From contig CAYPNF010000020.1 in assembly GCA_964411985.1 (NCBI GenBank), forward strand, positions 66,559 to 130,558: 64,000 nucleotides of DNA, read 5' to 3'. The stretch's first letter is position 1. The number at the start of each line of letters is the position of its first letter. The notes under the pieces were generated by a model. That model was not told the origin of the DNA, made no database searches, and was given only the letters and a program-made list of their open reading frames with translations. Source of the stretch: CAYPNF01 sp964411985. Lineage in GTDB: Bacteria; Verrucomicrobiota; Verrucomicrobiia; Limisphaerales; J093. Below are positions 17,375-25,611 of the stretch, one piece after another. The position numbers were made by a program, and so were the translations under genes.

Positions 17375-18766
17375 CTAGGTTCGGTTTTCGAACTGGTTCT
17401 TCAGGCCTGGGGTGGCTTGATGGAGGATGCCATAGACCACCCAGTGCAGCCAGGCGAAGCTCCCTAGAGTGATCAGGAACAGGATGATGAAGGTGGTCTG
17501 GGGGATGCCCGTTGCCTTGAGCGTATAGGCGAAAAGGGGGGGCAGAAAGAACCCGCCTAACGCACCGAGCAGGCCAACCAGGCCGCCTACCGCTCCCACG
17601 TCCTTGGGGAAATACTCCGGGATGTACTTGTAGACGGCCGCTTTGCCGATTCCCATGCCGCAGCCGACGACGAACACGAGGAAGGTGAAGAGCCAAGGGC
17701 CCATCACGAACCGCATCGTCTCGATCTGGCCGCCGCCATGGACCTTCTCCGGCACGTACAGCACGATGTGGCCATTAGGAGCGGAGAGGAAAAGCAGAGC
17801 CAGCAGCATGCAACCAAAGACCCAGTACATGATCCGCCGCGCTCCGAACTTGTCTGACAGCCAGCCTCCCAGCGGCCGCAGCAGGCTTGCAGGAAAAATG
17901 AACAGGGCGGTCAGGAGTGCGGCTTTCGGCAGGGGCATACCGAAGACATCGACGTAGTACTTGGGCAGCCATACGGACAGGGCGACGTACGCACCGAAGA
18001 CCACAACGTAATAGAGACTGAAGCGCCAGACACGGACCTGGCGCAGAGGTCGGAGGAGTTCGTTCAACGGCCTGCCCGCTCCAGGTTTGCGGTCCTCGGA
18101 CGGGGCGAGTGTCCAGATGGCTGCTGCCATGACGACGAGGAGCACTGCGTACAGGAAGGGCACAAACCTCCAGCCGCCTGGGATCGTGCCGCTGAGCAGG
18201 CCTGCGACCGGTACCAGAGCGATCAAGGTGGGGCCAATGAACTTGGTGACGGAGGCACCTACGTTCCCTGCGCCGAAAACCCCCAGTGCCAGTCCTTGGC
18301 GGTGTTTGGGGAACCAAGCGGAGTTCCAGGCTATCCCGACGGAAAAGGCATTGCCTGCCATTCCAACCAGGAACGCGTACACCATCAGTTCATTGAACGA
18401 GCCCGCGCGGCTCACCAGCAACGCAGGCAGCGCCGTGGCTCCCACGAGGAAAGTCATCACCAGTCGCCCGCCAAAACGGTCAGTCCAGATCCCAAACAGT
18501 AGTCGCCAGATGGAACCGTTCAGAATCGCGATGGCGGTGAGCCAGCCGAACTGGACATCCGTGAGGCCGAATTCGCGTCGAATCGGAATCCCCAGCACGC
18601 CAAACATGAGCCAGACGGCAAACATGAGCGTGAAGGCCGTCGTGGACAGCCAGAGAATCTTGTTGCGCTGGACTACTTCCGCACGGTCTGCGGGGAGGGC
18701 ATGCGGCACTTCCGCTGAAGAGTTGCCGACAGCGAGGACCGTGCTGGTAAGGTTGGTTCCATTCAT
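17375..18766 (-). CDS. narK: NarK-family nitrate/nitrite transporter (NarK1-like)
   Basis: 463-residue major facilitator with twelve predicted spans. Two nitrate-signature-like glycine-rich motifs are present: GVFGAGNVGASVTKFIGPTL in the first half and GAVGGLVGLLGALGGFFLPP in the second. The overall look is that of the NarK1 (proton-nitrate symport) branch, different from its neighbour. It has its own FNR-type box 64 bp upstream, in the gap after the second transporter gene. It supplies nitrate to the cytoplasmic active site of NarG. Confidence 0.85.
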   Translation of the reverse strand: MNGTNLTSTVLAVGNSSAEVPHALPADRAEVVQRNKILWLSTTAFTLMFAVWLMFGVLGIPIRREFGLTDVQFGWLTAIAILNGSIWRLLFGIWTDRFGGRLVMTFLVGATALPALLVSRAGSFNELMVYAFLVGMAGNAFSVGIAWNSAWFPKHRQGLALGVFGAGNVGASVTKFIGPTLIALVPVAGLLSGTIPGGWRFVPFLYAVLLVVMAAAIWTLAPSEDRKPGAGRPLNELLRPLRQVRVWRFSLYYVVVFGAYVALSVWLPKYYVDVFGMPLPKAALLTALFIFPASLLRPLGGWLSDKFGARRIMYWVFGCMLLALLFLSAPNGHIVLYVPEKVHGGGQIETMRFVMGPWLFTFLVFVVGCGMGIGKAAVYKYIPEYFPKDVGAVGGLVGLLGALGGFFLPPLFAYTLKATGIPQTTFIILFLITLGSFAWLHWVVYGILHQATPGLKNQFENRT

Positions 18767-18822
18767 AGTATGGATTAAGTCTGCTGTTGATTCTCAACAT
18801 GACAGGCCGCTCCCATCGAGCC

Positions 18823-18836
18823 TTGACGCAGGTCAA
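18823..18836. promoter_or_regulatory. FNR/Dnr-type box upstream of the NarK1-like gene
   Basis: TTGACGCAGGTCAA is a perfect TTGAC-N4-GTCAA palindrome in the 93-bp gap between the two transporter genes, centred 63.5 bp before the downstream ATG. A second, shorter dyad (TTGATTCTCAA, 18787-18797) lies closer to the gene. Confidence 0.7.
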
Positions 18837-18859
18837 GAAAACGGTTGGGCCGGGTCGGC

Positions 18860-20248
18860 TTAGCTCGGTTTCTCTGCGTTTTTGCGAGCGTAGAACCACC
18901 AGTTCACGGCGGTCGCAACCAGGCAATACATCAGGAGTCCGAGGAAGAACGGCTTGGCGGACCCCAGGCTGGTCTTGGCCCAGCCGATCAAAGTGGAGAA
19001 GAGGAAGGGTCCGTAGGCGGCGATGGCAGCGGTGAAGCCGATCACCCCGGCGCCTTGCCGCGGAGAGTGGGAGAAGATGACGGGGTATTGGCGGAACGTG
19101 GCTGCGTTCCCCACGCCGGTGCAGAAGAAGAGGCCGAGCATCACTCCCACAAAGAGTGGGAACTGGTCCAAGGAGGTGGGGGTCAAGAGCCCACCGAAGG
19201 CGAGGACTCCCGTACCGACTACCAGTCCGAGGCCACAAAGGTGGGTAAGGATGGCCCCACCCCACTTGTCCGCTAACGGACCGGCGAGCACCCGCATGGC
19301 CGAACCCACAAAGGGTCCAGCCCAGGCGTACTTGAGGGGATCGGGCGCGTCTGGGAATCCCCCGTACACGGTTTTGATGAGAAGTGGGAAGGCGGCTGCG
19401 AGTCCGGAAAACGCACCGAAGGTCATCACGTAGGTGATGGTACAGAAGTAGGTGTGTTTGTTCTTGAAGATGTCGAGCTGTTCACGGAACGAGGCTTTGA
19501 CCGGCACGCTCCGCAGCAGAATCCAGGCCGCAAGTCCTAGAGCCAACAAGAAGGGGACATACCAGAAGACGGCGTTTTGCAGCCAGATCTGCGAAGTCTT
19601 GCCACTCTTGGTGAGCGTCTGGGATCCCCCAAACAGGCTGCCCGCAACCGCGAAGGAGATGATCCAGGGTGTGACGAACTGGGTCAGGCTAACCCCGAAA
19701 TTGCCGAATCCAGCCTGAATCCCCAGTGCTGTCCCCTGCAGACGCTTGGGAAAGAAGATGCTGGTGCTGGGCATGAACGAGGAGAAATCTCCGCCACCGA
19801 ATCCGGCCAGAAGCGCCAGGACCATGAAGACCCAGAACGGGGTTTCGGGGTTGAGGATGGCGAAGCCGAGCCCCAAGCAGGGAAGGAGTTTGGCGAGGGT
19901 GGCGATCGTGACGACTTTCCGGGTGCCGAAAATGGGAATCAGAAAGGTGTGGATCAAGCGCAGGGTGCCTCCCGCCAACCCAGGCATCGCCGCCAGCCAG
20001 AAGAGCTGCATTTCGGTGAACTTGAATCCGATGCCCCCGAGGCGCACCACCACCGCACTCATCACAAACCATGTGGCGAACGAAAGCACCAGGGACAGGG
20101 TGGTGATAATGAGGGTGCGCCACGCGATCGCCCTTCCAGTCTTTTCCCAGAATACCGGGTCCTCCGGACGCCACTCGGCGATGTCGGCGGTTGGGCCGAT
20201 GCTGGAAACCGAAGCCGAGCCGTCGTGCGCGGAGTTCTTGGTGTTCAT
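18860..20248 (-). CDS. narK: NarK-family nitrate/nitrite transporter (NarK2/NarU-like)
   Basis: 462-residue MFS protein with a 40-residue cytoplasmic N-terminal extension and twelve predicted spans. The segment SSFMPSTSIFFPKR followed by GTALGIQAGFGNFGVSLTQ is very close to the E. coli NarK nitrate-signature region, placing it in the NarK2 (nitrate/nitrite exchange) branch. The second signature is VIGFTAAIAAYGPFLF. NarK1 and NarK2 types are fused in some denitrifiers (for example Paracoccus); here they are adjacent separate genes. Downstream of the cytochrome genes on the same strand. Confidence 0.87.
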   Translation of the reverse strand: MNTKNSAHDGSASVSSIGPTADIAEWRPEDPVFWEKTGRAIAWRTLIITTLSLVLSFATWFVMSAVVVRLGGIGFKFTEMQLFWLAAMPGLAGGTLRLIHTFLIPIFGTRKVVTIATLAKLLPCLGLGFAILNPETPFWVFMVLALLAGFGGGDFSSFMPSTSIFFPKRLQGTALGIQAGFGNFGVSLTQFVTPWIISFAVAGSLFGGSQTLTKSGKTSQIWLQNAVFWYVPFLLALGLAAWILLRSVPVKASFREQLDIFKNKHTYFCTITYVMTFGAFSGLAAAFPLLIKTVYGGFPDAPDPLKYAWAGPFVGSAMRVLAGPLADKWGGAILTHLCGLGLVVGTGVLAFGGLLTPTSLDQFPLFVGVMLGLFFCTGVGNAATFRQYPVIFSHSPRQGAGVIGFTAAIAAYGPFLFSTLIGWAKTSLGSAKPFFLGLLMYCLVATAVNWWFYARKNAEKPS

Positions 20249-20280
20249 TTGGGGATCAATCGGGCGAGGGGGGAATGTTC

Positions 20281-20949
20281 TCAGGGGTTGGGCTTCTCCC
20301 CTTCCGGCGTTACCGTCTCCGTGGCTCGAGCGACGCCGAGCAACAGATGCCGGAGTCCGTAAAGACCGAGGAGAGTGGCTGCTAGGGTGAGGGCGAGCTG
20401 GGGCAGGTTGCGGCGGGCGTTGGTGGTGAAAAGGGTCCAGGGATCCCCGTCACTGGCGATCAGGGGATGGGTGCCTTCGAGGAACTCTCGTGCGTCCGCG
20501 ACGCCGTCGCGATCGAGATCGCCCTCCTTGGGTAAAGCAGTTGCGAGCTGTTCCGGAGCCCGGCGAAACTCCAGCACCTTCTTCTTGCCGATCGACTGGA
20601 GAAGGGGGTTACCGAAGGGGTTCAGGTTGGGGCTGTATGCCTTTTGCCCCGGCTCAAACGCGGCGCGGGCCCGGCCGAGTTCGGTCTGTTCGGCCGGGGT
20701 GAGGCGTCCGATCTGGCCCGGGGCGGTGCCTTCGGGGCCATCGGCGTGGGTGTGGCACATGGCGCAGTTCACCGGGCGATGCGCGTTCTTGACGATGAAT
20801 TGCTGAAACTCCGGGTAAGCTGAGGCGCCAGGGAGGAGCAGCAGGGCAAGGGTGATGGCCAAGGAGCCTGCGACCCCCGCTGCTGAACGCGAACGAAGAG
20901 AACCACAGGCTCGCCCGTGGGAGGATGCCGAGGAAATAGAGGAGTGCAT
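20281..20949 (-). CDS. Membrane-anchored monoheme cytochrome c
   Basis: 222 residues. A cleavable or anchoring N-terminal hydrophobic segment (about residues 25-44) precedes a single heme site CAMCH (62-66). The segment DLDRDGVADAREFLEGTHPL resembles an EF-hand/dockerin-type calcium loop. A C-terminal span (LALTLAATLLGLYGLRHLLLGV) would hold it in the membrane, with the heme domain outside. It starts 3 bp after the cytochrome b stop, so it is likely the cytochrome c partner of that cytochrome b. Confidence 0.85.
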   Translation of the reverse strand: MHSSISSASSHGRACGSLRSRSAAGVAGSLAITLALLLLPGASAYPEFQQFIVKNAHRPVNCAMCHTHADGPEGTAPGQIGRLTPAEQTELGRARAAFEPGQKAYSPNLNPFGNPLLQSIGKKKVLEFRRAPEQLATALPKEGDLDRDGVADAREFLEGTHPLIASDGDPWTLFTTNARRNLPQLALTLAATLLGLYGLRHLLLGVARATETVTPEGEKPNP

Positions 20950-20952
20950 GGA

Positions 20953-22053
20953 TCAGTGCGTGAAGAGCTCGTAGATCTTGGCGCCGAAAACGGTCATGAT
21001 GACCAGGTAGGCGCTGGCAGCGGCTGCCAACAGGCCCAAGGTGCGGCGGGTGGTGTTCTTCAAGATCCAAGGAGTGGCGAGTAAGGCCCCTCCGAGGAGG
21101 CCGGACCCCAGAATGATCACCCAGAACGGTAGCAACTCCAGCGGGTAGTAGACCCAGAAGAAATACCACTCCGGTTTGATGCCGTCGGGAGTCGAGCCTT
21201 TTGGGTCATACGGTTCGAAGAGGGGGTAAGGGAAGAATGATTCGAACGGCAGGCACAAACCGATCACGAAAAGCACCAGAAAGGCCACTCCCCAGACCGA
21301 GAGATCCTTGAGCAGGAACGTGGGGAAGAACTTCTCCATGTGGCGGGGTTCCTCATCCACCCCCCGGCTCATGCCGTGGAGTTGCACGGAAAGGAGGTGG
21401 GCCCCGAGCGTGCCGACCACGGTCAGGGGGAGAATGATCACATGCAGGGCGAAGAAGCGGCTGAGAGTGGCCTGACCGACCGTTGCCTCTCCTTGGATTG
21501 CCTCCTTCAGCACCTTGGGCCAACCCGCCATCTGGCCAGGGAGATAGGCGCCCAGTTCCTCGATCGTCTGGAGGCCGATCTTGGTTGCGTTGACCGCGAT
21601 CTGGTGCCAGGGAAGCAAGTAGCCAGTGAAGCCAAACGCGAAAGTGATCCCGAGGAGGACGACACCGGTGACCCAGGTCATTTCCCGTGGACGGCCAAAC
21701 GCCTTCATGGCAAAGGCCGTGATGAGGTGAAGCAGGACGCTGGCGATCATCAGCGAGGAGGCCCAGGCGTGGATGTTGCGCACCAGCGCTCCGCCGGGCA
21801 CGTGTTCGGTGATGTACTCCACCGAAGCGTGCGCATCGCTGACGGTCGGTTGATAGTAGAACAGCAGCATGAGGCCGGTGAGGACCTGTACCATGAAGAA
21901 GAACAGCGCCAAACCTCCCAGGTAGTACCCCCAGGAAAGGCGGTGCACGGGAACCTCTTTCTTCTGGACCATCGAGGCGTAGTTGAGCTTATCCACCGGG
22001 AACCGCTCGGCGAGGTAGGTTTCGACCCGTTGGATCGTTTCAGGCAGCTTCAT
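20953..22053 (-). CDS. Cytochrome b (bc-complex type)
   Basis: 366 residues, eight predicted spans. Two pairs of axial histidines 14 residues apart are visible, in NIHAWASSLMIASVLLH and in FFALHVIILPLTVVGTLGAH. The quinol-oxidation loop reads KPEWYFFWVYYPLE, with PEWY in full. Helices A-H are all in one chain, so this is a full-length rather than a split b6/IV type. It follows the NarI-Rieske gene by 45 bp and is followed by a cytochrome c gene. This gives a complete Rieske / b / c set inside a nar operon. Confidence 0.92.
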   Translation of the reverse strand: MKLPETIQRVETYLAERFPVDKLNYASMVQKKEVPVHRLSWGYYLGGLALFFFMVQVLTGLMLLFYYQPTVSDAHASVEYITEHVPGGALVRNIHAWASSLMIASVLLHLITAFAMKAFGRPREMTWVTGVVLLGITFAFGFTGYLLPWHQIAVNATKIGLQTIEELGAYLPGQMAGWPKVLKEAIQGEATVGQATLSRFFALHVIILPLTVVGTLGAHLLSVQLHGMSRGVDEEPRHMEKFFPTFLLKDLSVWGVAFLVLFVIGLCLPFESFFPYPLFEPYDPKGSTPDGIKPEWYFFWVYYPLELLPFWVIILGSGLLGGALLATPWILKNTTRRTLGLLAAAASAYLVIMTVFGAKIYELFTH

Positions 22054-22098
22054 GAGAAACAGGGCGGGGTTGGCGGGTGAGACGCGGCATGGGTGGAG

Positions 22099-23424
22099 TT
22101 ATGCGGATGCCAGGGGAGCGGATCCCGGTTTCGTGATGTAGAGGCTGCATTGTGCAAGCGCTGCTGCATCGGCTTTGCCCTGGACGGGTTGCCCCGGCCG
22201 GCGGCTCAGCACCGCCTTGCCGGCAGGGTTGAGGAGTGCCCACCCGATCTCGGGTAACCGGTTCTTGGCTGGAGCGCCGGAGTTCGGCTGGCCGGTGCGG
22301 ATATCGAAATAGGAGATGTGGCAGGGACAGAGAATCCGGCCTTGCGCATCCACGTCGCTGCCGACCGTGCAGCCAAGATGCGTGCACTTGGCGGAGAGGA
22401 CCAGGGGCACGCCGTCCTTATCCCTGAAGGCGAGACCCGGTGCCATGGCGTAGTCGATGAAGTATCGTCCCTTGGTCTCGCTCAGGTCCGCGTAACGCCC
22501 TACCAGAATCGCCTCGCTTCGCTGACGCTCGAGTTCGTAGGCCCTTTCCTCAGCCGTCAACTGCAGACGTATGAGTTTCTTCTGCAGCAAGGCCGTTTCC
22601 GCTTCCGCGTCCGGCCGCGGACCCTTGAAGAAGTTTAAGGTCTTCTCCGAGACCCCGAGCGTCATCAGTCCACCCGCGCCCGCCACGCCGATCGCGCCCT
22701 TGATGAACTCCCGGCGGCTTTCAATGCTCCGGGTGGCGGCGACGGCTTGTTGACGGCGGCGGGCGGTATTCCAGATGACAATCTGCGGGGCACGCCACAG
22801 GTAGGAGAATGGGACCGCGAGGAGATGCATGAGGCGCGTGAAGGGGAGTAACAAAAGGAGCAACCATGCGCCCACCAGGTGGAGTTTGAACAGCATCGGG
22901 AAACCCGTGACATACGTCATGTCCGGTTGCAGGGTCAGCAGCCCCCAGAGATAAGGGACCACGGTGCCCGGTGCCCAGGCGGACCCGTGGCGGAGTGTCA
23001 TCGCGCTGAGCAGGCCTAGCAGAAGCTGCGTGAACAGCAACGCCACCACCGCCAGGTCGGCGGAGGTGGTCACCGCTTGGATTCTCGCCTGGGTGACGCG
23101 CCTCACGATCAGTAGAACCAAGCCGACAATCGCAAGCAAGGACGCGCCCATCCCTGTGGCTTCCACTGCAAGGAGCATGCCCGGCACGGTGAGCAGGGCG
23201 GACCACACCGTCGGCAGAAGAAAGGCGAAGAGATGTCCGCAAAGCACCAGAATGATGCCGATGTGCCAAGGAGCAGCTCCCCAGATCAGGGAGCGGTCCT
23301 CGAGGAACTGCGACGAACGCGAGGTTAGCGAAAACCGTCCGTTGCGCCAGCGCCAGATTCCCGCCACCAGGGCGGTCACCAGTGCTAGATAGGGGAGGCC
23401 GACAAAGAGAAAGGCGTCAACCAT
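22099..23424 (-). CDS. narI: NarI nitrate reductase gamma subunit fused to a Rieske [2Fe-2S] domain
   Basis: 441 residues. Residues 1-215 are NarI with five predicted spans. The four heme-b ligands are present as H54, H64, H182 and H200, with the same spacings (10 and 18) as E. coli H56/H66 and H187/H205. Residues 236-242 read SRREFIK, a textbook Tat motif, followed by a sixth hydrophobic segment (to about 257). A linker and a Rieske domain follow with both cluster motifs, CTHLGC (347-352) and CPCH (366-369). NarI ends in the cytoplasm, so the Tat motif is correctly placed to send the Rieske domain outside. The ATG at 23424 is chosen because it begins the first span; the frame is open further upstream inside narJ. 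Lies 5 bp after narJ. Confidence 0.93.
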   Translation of the reverse strand: MVDAFLFVGLPYLALVTALVAGIWRWRNGRFSLTSRSSQFLEDRSLIWGAAPWHIGIILVLCGHLFAFLLPTVWSALLTVPGMLLAVEATGMGASLLAIVGLVLLIVRRVTQARIQAVTTSADLAVVALLFTQLLLGLLSAMTLRHGSAWAPGTVVPYLWGLLTLQPDMTYVTGFPMLFKLHLVGAWLLLLLLPFTRLMHLLAVPFSYLWRAPQIVIWNTARRRQQAVAATRSIESRREFIKGAIGVAGAGGLMTLGVSEKTLNFFKGPRPDAEAETALLQKKLIRLQLTAEERAYELERQRSEAILVGRYADLSETKGRYFIDYAMAPGLAFRDKDGVPLVLSAKCTHLGCTVGSDVDAQGRILCPCHISYFDIRTGQPNSGAPAKNRLPEIGWALLNPAGKAVLSRRPGQPVQGKADAAALAQCSLYITKPGSAPLASA

Positions 23425-23429
23425 AAGCG

Positions 23430-24107
23430 TCAGGGAATGCACGGAGCGGATTCCGGTTGGAGGATGGAAGCTGCAACGTCTGGTTCGGCGTTGGGACGCA
23501 CCCCACAGCCGCAGGCCAGGGATTGAGTCGCGCACCAGGCCCCGTTTTGGCGCATCCGCTCCAGCGGGCTGACCGCCGGCTGCAGACCGGGATGCATCGC
23601 TTGGAGCACCGCTCTTACCGTCTCGAGCAGGGCTTGGTACGGGTTCTCCGGGTGAAGCGCGCCGATCATTTTGTCGAGTGGCCCGAGCAGGCAGTACTCC
23701 GCCAACTCGCGAAGCTCCGCTTCACCGATGGTGGCGGCAAAACGTAGGAGTACCGATAGATGATCAGGTAACTCGCCCCGAGGATCGAAGCTGGCCTGGG
23801 CATAACGAGCGTGGAGCGCGGCCATCATTTCACCTCGCTTGAAGTTCTCCTCGCCAAAGAGGTGAATGCTGGTGTAGGGGACGCAGGCAGGGGTGATGTC
23901 GAACGTGCCTGTATAGAGTTCCTCACGGGCATCGGTGCTGAGGGCAAGCGCCGGGTCAGCAAACTGGGCGAAATGAGCTTCGGCCGCAACTCCCGCGCTC
24001 TGGATGGCCAGCTTCCCTTGTCGCACTCGTTCCCCGAACTCAGGGTCGGGATACTCCAGTAGGGCGGAGAGGACCGTCAGGCTGGCTTGATGAGGGCTTG
24101 GGTTCAT
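23430..24107 (-). CDS. narJ: Nitrate reductase assembly chaperone NarJ
   Basis: 225-residue TorD-family chaperone that helps load the molybdenum cofactor into NarG before membrane docking. Typical features: LSALLEYPDPEF at the start, YTGTFDITPACVPYTSIHLFGEENFKRGEMMAAL, and DHLSVLLRF. The C-terminus has a short cysteine cluster (CGCG) outside the fold. The ATG at 24107 overlaps the narH stop (ATGA), which supports it over the upstream start at 24149. Confidence 0.92.
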   Translation of the reverse strand: MNPSPHQASLTVLSALLEYPDPEFGERVRQGKLAIQSAGVAAEAHFAQFADPALALSTDAREELYTGTFDITPACVPYTSIHLFGEENFKRGEMMAALHARYAQASFDPRGELPDHLSVLLRFAATIGEAELRELAEYCLLGPLDKMIGALHPENPYQALLETVRAVLQAMHPGLQPAVSPLERMRQNGAWCATQSLACGCGVRPNAEPDVAASILQPESAPCIP

Positions 24108-25597
24108 GCGCGGGGAGGAAGAGCGGGAGTGAGGGAAAAACCGGTGCATCCTTTACAGACCTCCGGATTGCACGTTTCCTGAATCGCCTCCTCACGCTGT
24201 AAGGGCGGCAAAACGTACCGTTGGTATTGTGTGGGGATGGCCGTCATCCGGTAGATCTCTTCGACCTCCTCCGGCGTCGTGTCGGCTTGGCGGAGGATCC
24301 GCTGTGTTTCGTTCTCCGGAAGATCGCGTACGCTTTGCCAGCGTTTGTAGTAGCGGACCGCCATGAGCTTTTTCATGACTGATTGGACGACTTGCTCATT
24401 GCCTGCGCTGAACAGGCTGGCAAGGTACTTGATGGGCAGGCGTGCCTGCTCCAGGCAGGTGAAGAAACCGCTGGCATCGTGCTGATACGTACCGCTGGCG
24501 GCTTTCCCCATGACAGGCAGCAACGGCGGAACATAGAAGAGCATGGGCATGGTCCGGTACTCAATGTGCAGCGGAAGCGCGAGTTTCCACTCCATGATGT
24601 ACTTCCAGGCGGGCGATCGCAGGGCTGAGTCCAGAAACTCCTCGCTGATTCCGTTTTTGCGCGCAGCCTCCATCACTTTCGGATCCCGCGGATCGAGAAA
24701 GGCGGCTCGCTGGGCATCCACGAGGGCTCGGTCTGCCACCTTCATGGCATCCGGCACTTTCTCGGCATCGTACAGCATGACCCCCAGGTATCGGATTCGG
24801 CCCACGCACGAGTGGAAGCAAGCGGGAGCCTGGCCAGTTTCCAAGCGCGGGAAACAGAGGATGCACTTCTCGGATTTGCCGGTCTTCCAATTGTAATAGA
24901 TCTTTTTGTAGGGGCAGGCGGCCACGCAGGCGCGCCAACCCCGGCATTTCTCCTGGTTGATGAGCACGATTCCATCCTCGCCGCGCTTGTAGATGGCCCC
25001 GGACGGGCACGAGGCTACGCAACTCGGGTTGGCACAGTGGTTGCAGATCCGAGGGAGATAGAAAAAGGTGAGACGCTCTACTTCGAAAAGCTGGGTGCGC
25101 TCCTGCTCGGTCAGTTTGTCCAGATTGAGATCGTTTTCGGCATAGATGGGTGAACCGGAAAGATCATCGTCCCAGTTCGGGCCCGCACGGATCTCCATCG
25201 GTTCCCCGGTGATTTGCGAGATGGGGATCGCGGTTGGTTGATCGTCCCCTTGCTTGGCCGTGAAGAGGTCCCCGTACCGATAGGTCCAAGGCTCGTAATA
25301 GTCGTCCAGGTTGGGCTGGTTGGGGTTGTAGAAGAGCTTCAGGAAAGCGTCGGCTCGGTTCTGACAGCGGAGATCGAGTCTTCCGTTACCGTTCCACTTC
25401 CAGCCGCCGTTGAATTTGTTCTGGTCTTCCCAGAGAGTCGGGTAGCCGGTACCCGGCTTGGTCTCGACGTTGTTCCACCACATGTACTCAGCACCGGGTC
25501 GGTCGGTCCAGATGTTCTTGCAGGCGACGCTGCAAGTGTGGCACCCGATGCACTTGTCGAGGTGGAAGATGACGGAAACGTGGGCTCTGACATCCAT
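24104..25597 (-). CDS. narH: Respiratory nitrate reductase beta subunit NarH
   Basis: Iron-sulfur subunit that passes electrons from NarI heme to NarG. 497 residues. Cysteine groups: CIGCHTCSVACK near the N-terminus; CNHCANPSCVASCP; CRGWRACVAACP, in which the tryptophan replaces a cysteine, as in the [3Fe-4S] site of NarH; and CILCFPRLETGQAPACFHSC. This is the complete four-cluster set. It follows narG by 14 bp. Confidence 0.95.
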   Translation of the reverse strand: MDVRAHVSVIFHLDKCIGCHTCSVACKNIWTDRPGAEYMWWNNVETKPGTGYPTLWEDQNKFNGGWKWNGNGRLDLRCQNRADAFLKLFYNPNQPNLDDYYEPWTYRYGDLFTAKQGDDQPTAIPISQITGEPMEIRAGPNWDDDLSGSPIYAENDLNLDKLTEQERTQLFEVERLTFFYLPRICNHCANPSCVASCPSGAIYKRGEDGIVLINQEKCRGWRACVAACPYKKIYYNWKTGKSEKCILCFPRLETGQAPACFHSCVGRIRYLGVMLYDAEKVPDAMKVADRALVDAQRAAFLDPRDPKVMEAARKNGISEEFLDSALRSPAWKYIMEWKLALPLHIEYRTMPMLFYVPPLLPVMGKAASGTYQHDASGFFTCLEQARLPIKYLASLFSAGNEQVVQSVMKKLMAVRYYKRWQSVRDLPENETQRILRQADTTPEEVEEIYRMTAIPTQYQRYVLPPLQREEAIQETCNPEVCKGCTGFSLTPALPPRA

Positions 25598-25611
25598 AAA
25601 ATGAACTGCGG

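Noticed and set aside
18787..18797. TTGATTCTCAA as another FNR-type box
   Set aside because: The half sites are only 3 bases apart instead of 6, so it does not fit the CRP/FNR spacing.
20225..20262. FNR-type half site before the NarK2-like gene
   Set aside because: TTGAT is present on the minus strand but the second half site is missing.
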